Source: Rhabdornis inornatus (taxonomy: Eukaryota > Chordata > Aves > Passeriformes > Rhabdornithidae). Taken from it: a stretch of DNA of 64,000 nucleotides. Numbering within the stretch: position 1 is the first letter of the stretch; each line of letters opens with the position of its first letter. Positions 62,540-64,000 of this stretch are shown here, piece by piece. The DNA is taken from the NCBI GenBank assembly GCA_013397075.1, contig VWZS01009934.1, positions 992,001 through 1,056,000 of the forward strand. Reading direction: 5' to 3'. A program made the translations under genes and the position numbers. The notes beneath the pieces are model-generated. The model saw only the letters and a list, made by a program, of their open reading frames with translations. It searched no databases and was not told where the DNA came from.

Positions 62540-62568
62540 GGGGCGGGGGGGTAGGGGGTAACCCCCCC
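62540..62568 (+). other. G-run/C-run cluster with short palindrome
   Basis: G4 (62540-62543), G7 (62545-62551) and G5 (62554-62558) precede C7 (62562-62568). GGGGGT-A-ACCCCC (62554-62566) is a perfect inverted repeat around one base. The G-runs can form a quadruplex, and the palindrome competes with it. Confidence 0.75.
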
Positions 62569-62629
62569 ATCGCGAGTAGCGCAGCCCCGGCCGGGCCCCT
62601 GCACCGCCCCAGGTGTGTTGTGTCCCCCA

Positions 62630-62632
62630 GGT
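62630..62632 (+). other. Consensus-like splice donor on the antisense strand
   Basis: CCCCCAG|GTGAGCG on the plus strand, inside the CpG island, fits a splice donor. It would serve a transcript directed away from EPB41L3. No matching acceptor was sought beyond the window, and chance is possible in GC-rich DNA. Confidence 0.2.
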
Positions 62633-62970
62633 GAGCGGGGCACCGGGGAAGGCACGGCCCTAGGGGGGCTCGGGGTGCGCCGCACCGCGCCACACGCCTC
62701 CCCCGCCCCCCTCCGCCGTGCCTCTACCGCCTACAGAAGTTTCCCACAGAAATGCGTATCGTCCTAAAAAAAAAAATCAAAACTGCAGTCGCCCTCCCAG
62801 CCTCCGCGCCCCGGCGGAGCCGCGGCGGGAGCAGCCGAGCCTGTGTGTGTGTCCCCGCAGAGCCCCCGGCGCCCTCCCCGCTCTGCGGGCGCACCGCTCG
62901 CTGCCTGCCCCGGCTCCCCCAGGCACGCACAAGCCGCCCCCCCAACTTAAAAATGGCTCCTAAGAATGAT

Positions 62971-63044
62971 GTAAATATATATAGACATATATATTTATAT
63001 GTGTCTATATATACACACGCACACACATCTATATAAATAAATAG
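62971..63044. repeat. AT-rich palindromic island inside the CpG island
   Basis: About 75 nt of alternating A/T and CA/TG sit between GC-rich flanks. TATATAGACATATA and TATATGTGTCTATATA are near-perfect inverted repeats around TATT (62977-63012) and can form a long hairpin. Short (TATA) and (AC) runs follow. Confidence 0.88.
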
Positions 63045-63045
63045 G

Positions 63046-63054
63046 TATAAAAGG
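63046..63054 (+). promoter_or_regulatory. TATA box (TATAAAAGG) facing away from EPB41L3
   Basis: TATAAAAGG is a perfect TATA consensus followed by GC-rich sequence; transcription would start near 63075-63080 and run to the right. It may drive a divergent or antisense RNA. It may also be a by-product of the adjacent AT-rich repeat. Confidence 0.35.
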
Positions 63055-63263
63055 GGGGAGATGCAGTCTGCCCGCGCCCCCCCGGGCATACCCTGAGCCC
63101 CCCGCTGCGGGGAGGGCAGCGCGGAGGTTCCTCGGCCGCGGCGCGGAGCGGCGGTGGCGGGCGCGGGGCTGCTCCCGGCGGCCACGCGTCAGCAGCGCGG
63201 CCCGGCTCTGCCCAGAGCGAGCCTCCGCCGCTCCCCAGCAAATCAGGGCTGCCGAGGCTCCTC

Positions 63264-63342
63264 CGAAGAGAGGGAGGGAAAAAGGAAAGGGGGAAAAAAA
63301 AAAAAAAAAGAAAAAGAAAAAAAAAATAAAAAAGAAGAAGAA
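63264..63342 (+). repeat. Homopurine tract, 79 nt with one interruption
   Basis: The stretch from GAAGAGAGGGAGGGAAAAAG to AAAAAAGAAGAAGAA contains only A and G except one T at 63327. On the EPB41L3 strand it is a polypyrimidine run. Long homopurine runs in promoters can form triplexes or be nucleosome-poor. Confidence 0.95.
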
Positions 63343-63510
63343 CCGTACGCCGGGGAGAGCGGCAAAAGCTGGATGCCAGCAGGTTTGTGGAGGCAGCCTT
63401 CCCGCCTGCTCCCCTCCCTGGGCCACCGAGGGCTGCTCCTAGAGCCCCCCGCACCTCCGCCCAGCAGAGGGATCCCCACCTGTGTGCGGAGCGATCCGGC
63501 CGTTTTGGGG

Positions 63511-64000
63511 CTCAGCTGAATGAATCCATCTATTTAGGGAGTTGAGTTTAGCTGAAGCAGTTGCAGGCAAACCCCCGTGATGGAGAAGTTCCCTGTCAAC
63601 TTAAAAGCAGCAAGCTGTGAGCTGGCAAGGTCTGGCTTTGAATTACACGTAGGGGTTTTGGTTGGGGGGGGGTGTTATTACCAGCCTTTTCAATTTTAAT
63701 TTTCAGTGACAAACTATATGTTCTTAAAATATGAACCATATTTCCCTCAGCAAGACCGCCAAAATGAAAAAAAAAAAAAAAAAAGGTCCTGTTGCACATC
63801 AGCTCCCTGTCCAGAAGGGATAATGTAGAAATGAAGATGAAGTTTGTACTCCAGTACAGACCAAAACATGCCACATGTCAGAGAGCATCAAAAATGTGTA
63901 GTCCATACAAAAGCAGTTTGGGAGGGGATTAATCCTGCTTGCACCATTCCAATATGGTAAATACATAGCTCCTCTTAAAGCACAAAACTGACTTCTCCCC
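63511..64000. other. Flank beyond the CpG island
   Basis: GC content falls back to background. A G9 run (63665-63673) and an A18 run near 63767-63784 are present. No gene was recognised. Confidence 0.7.

Larger units (their letters stand above)
62090..63510 (-). promoter_or_regulatory. EPB41L3: CpG island, probable EPB41L3 promoter and untranslated first exon
   Basis: About 1.4 kb is very rich in GC and CpG (for example GGGGCGGAGCGGAGCGGAGC near 62385, CCCGGGGCGGGG near 62538, and CCCGCCCCCCTCCGCC near 62702 giving GC boxes on both strands), unlike any other part of the window. A CACCC-type motif (ACCACACCCACC) lies at 62508. The first coding exon needs an upstream exon, and this is the only promoter-like region before the right edge. 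I could not fix the exon: candidate minus-strand donors are CACACAG|GTGGGG (63480/63479) and CTCCCAG|GTGCTC (62334/62333). Three features within it (AT-rich palindrome, homopurine run and TATA box) are listed separately. Confidence 0.65.

Noticed and set aside
61747..63479. Several overlapping open frames of 100-160 codons on both strands in the CpG island
   Set aside because: GC-rich DNA has few stop codons, so such frames arise by composition. Their products are Pro/Arg/Gly/Ala-rich in every frame, with no conserved motif.
1..64000. CRISPR arrays, bacterial operons, insertion sequences, phage or an intact endogenous retrovirus
   Set aside because: Searched for by eye on both strands and not found. 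The sequence is a vertebrate gene with introns and LINE/SINE remnants.

Overview
This is vertebrate nuclear DNA: a few short exons lie in tens of kilobases of non-coding sequence with GT-AG introns, CR1 retrotransposon tails and one CpG island. The repeats point to a bird. CR1 tails ending in ATTCTATG/ATTCTGTG are common, and a tRNA-Ile-headed, CR1-tailed SINE of the TguSINE1 type at about 24.53-24.67 kb suggests a passerine. Seen on that evidence only, the species cannot be named.

The only protein-coding gene I can support is the 5' part of EPB41L3 (protein 4.1B / DAL-1), on the minus strand. Seven coding exons were found by translation and by splice sites: 32284-32490 (start codon), 27328-27525, 10043-10147, 7761-7803, 4958-5033, 3208-3426 and 2816-2903. 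Their lengths (207, 198, 105, 43, 76, 219 and 88 nt) join in one frame to 936 nt, or 312 codons. These cover the acidic, glutamine-rich N-terminal headpiece, FERM lobe F1 and most of lobe F2. Lobe F3, the FERM-adjacent region, the spectrin-actin-binding region and the C-terminal domain lie beyond the left edge. Every one of these exons has an AG acceptor and a GT donor.

Layout by region. 1-2815 is the start of a following intron. 2816-10147 holds five clustered FERM exons. 10148-27327 is a 17 kb intron with a candidate alternative first exon (MESEGLRWIEELHEF, 13088-13132), a p53-type double half-site (16274-16296) and the SINE. 27328-32501 holds the two N-terminal exons. 32502 to about 62 kb is a roughly 30 kb first intron without a recognisable exon; it carries CR1 copies of several ages, including a 1.5 kb ancient CR1/L3-like relic (38.87-40.4 kb) and a young CR1 tail nested inside an opposite-strand CR1 (55.87-56.80 kb). 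About 62.09-63.51 kb is a CpG island, the best candidate for the EPB41L3 promoter and non-coding first exon. It contains an AT-rich palindrome, a plus-strand TATAAAAGG, G-quadruplex-type runs and a homopurine tract.

Nothing here resembles a new multi-gene system. The observations most worth checking are the alternative first exon, the p53-like element in this tumour-suppressor gene, the possible divergent transcription from the CpG island and the nested CR1. The window has one assembly gap (28 N) inside a poly(A) tract at 44.45 kb.
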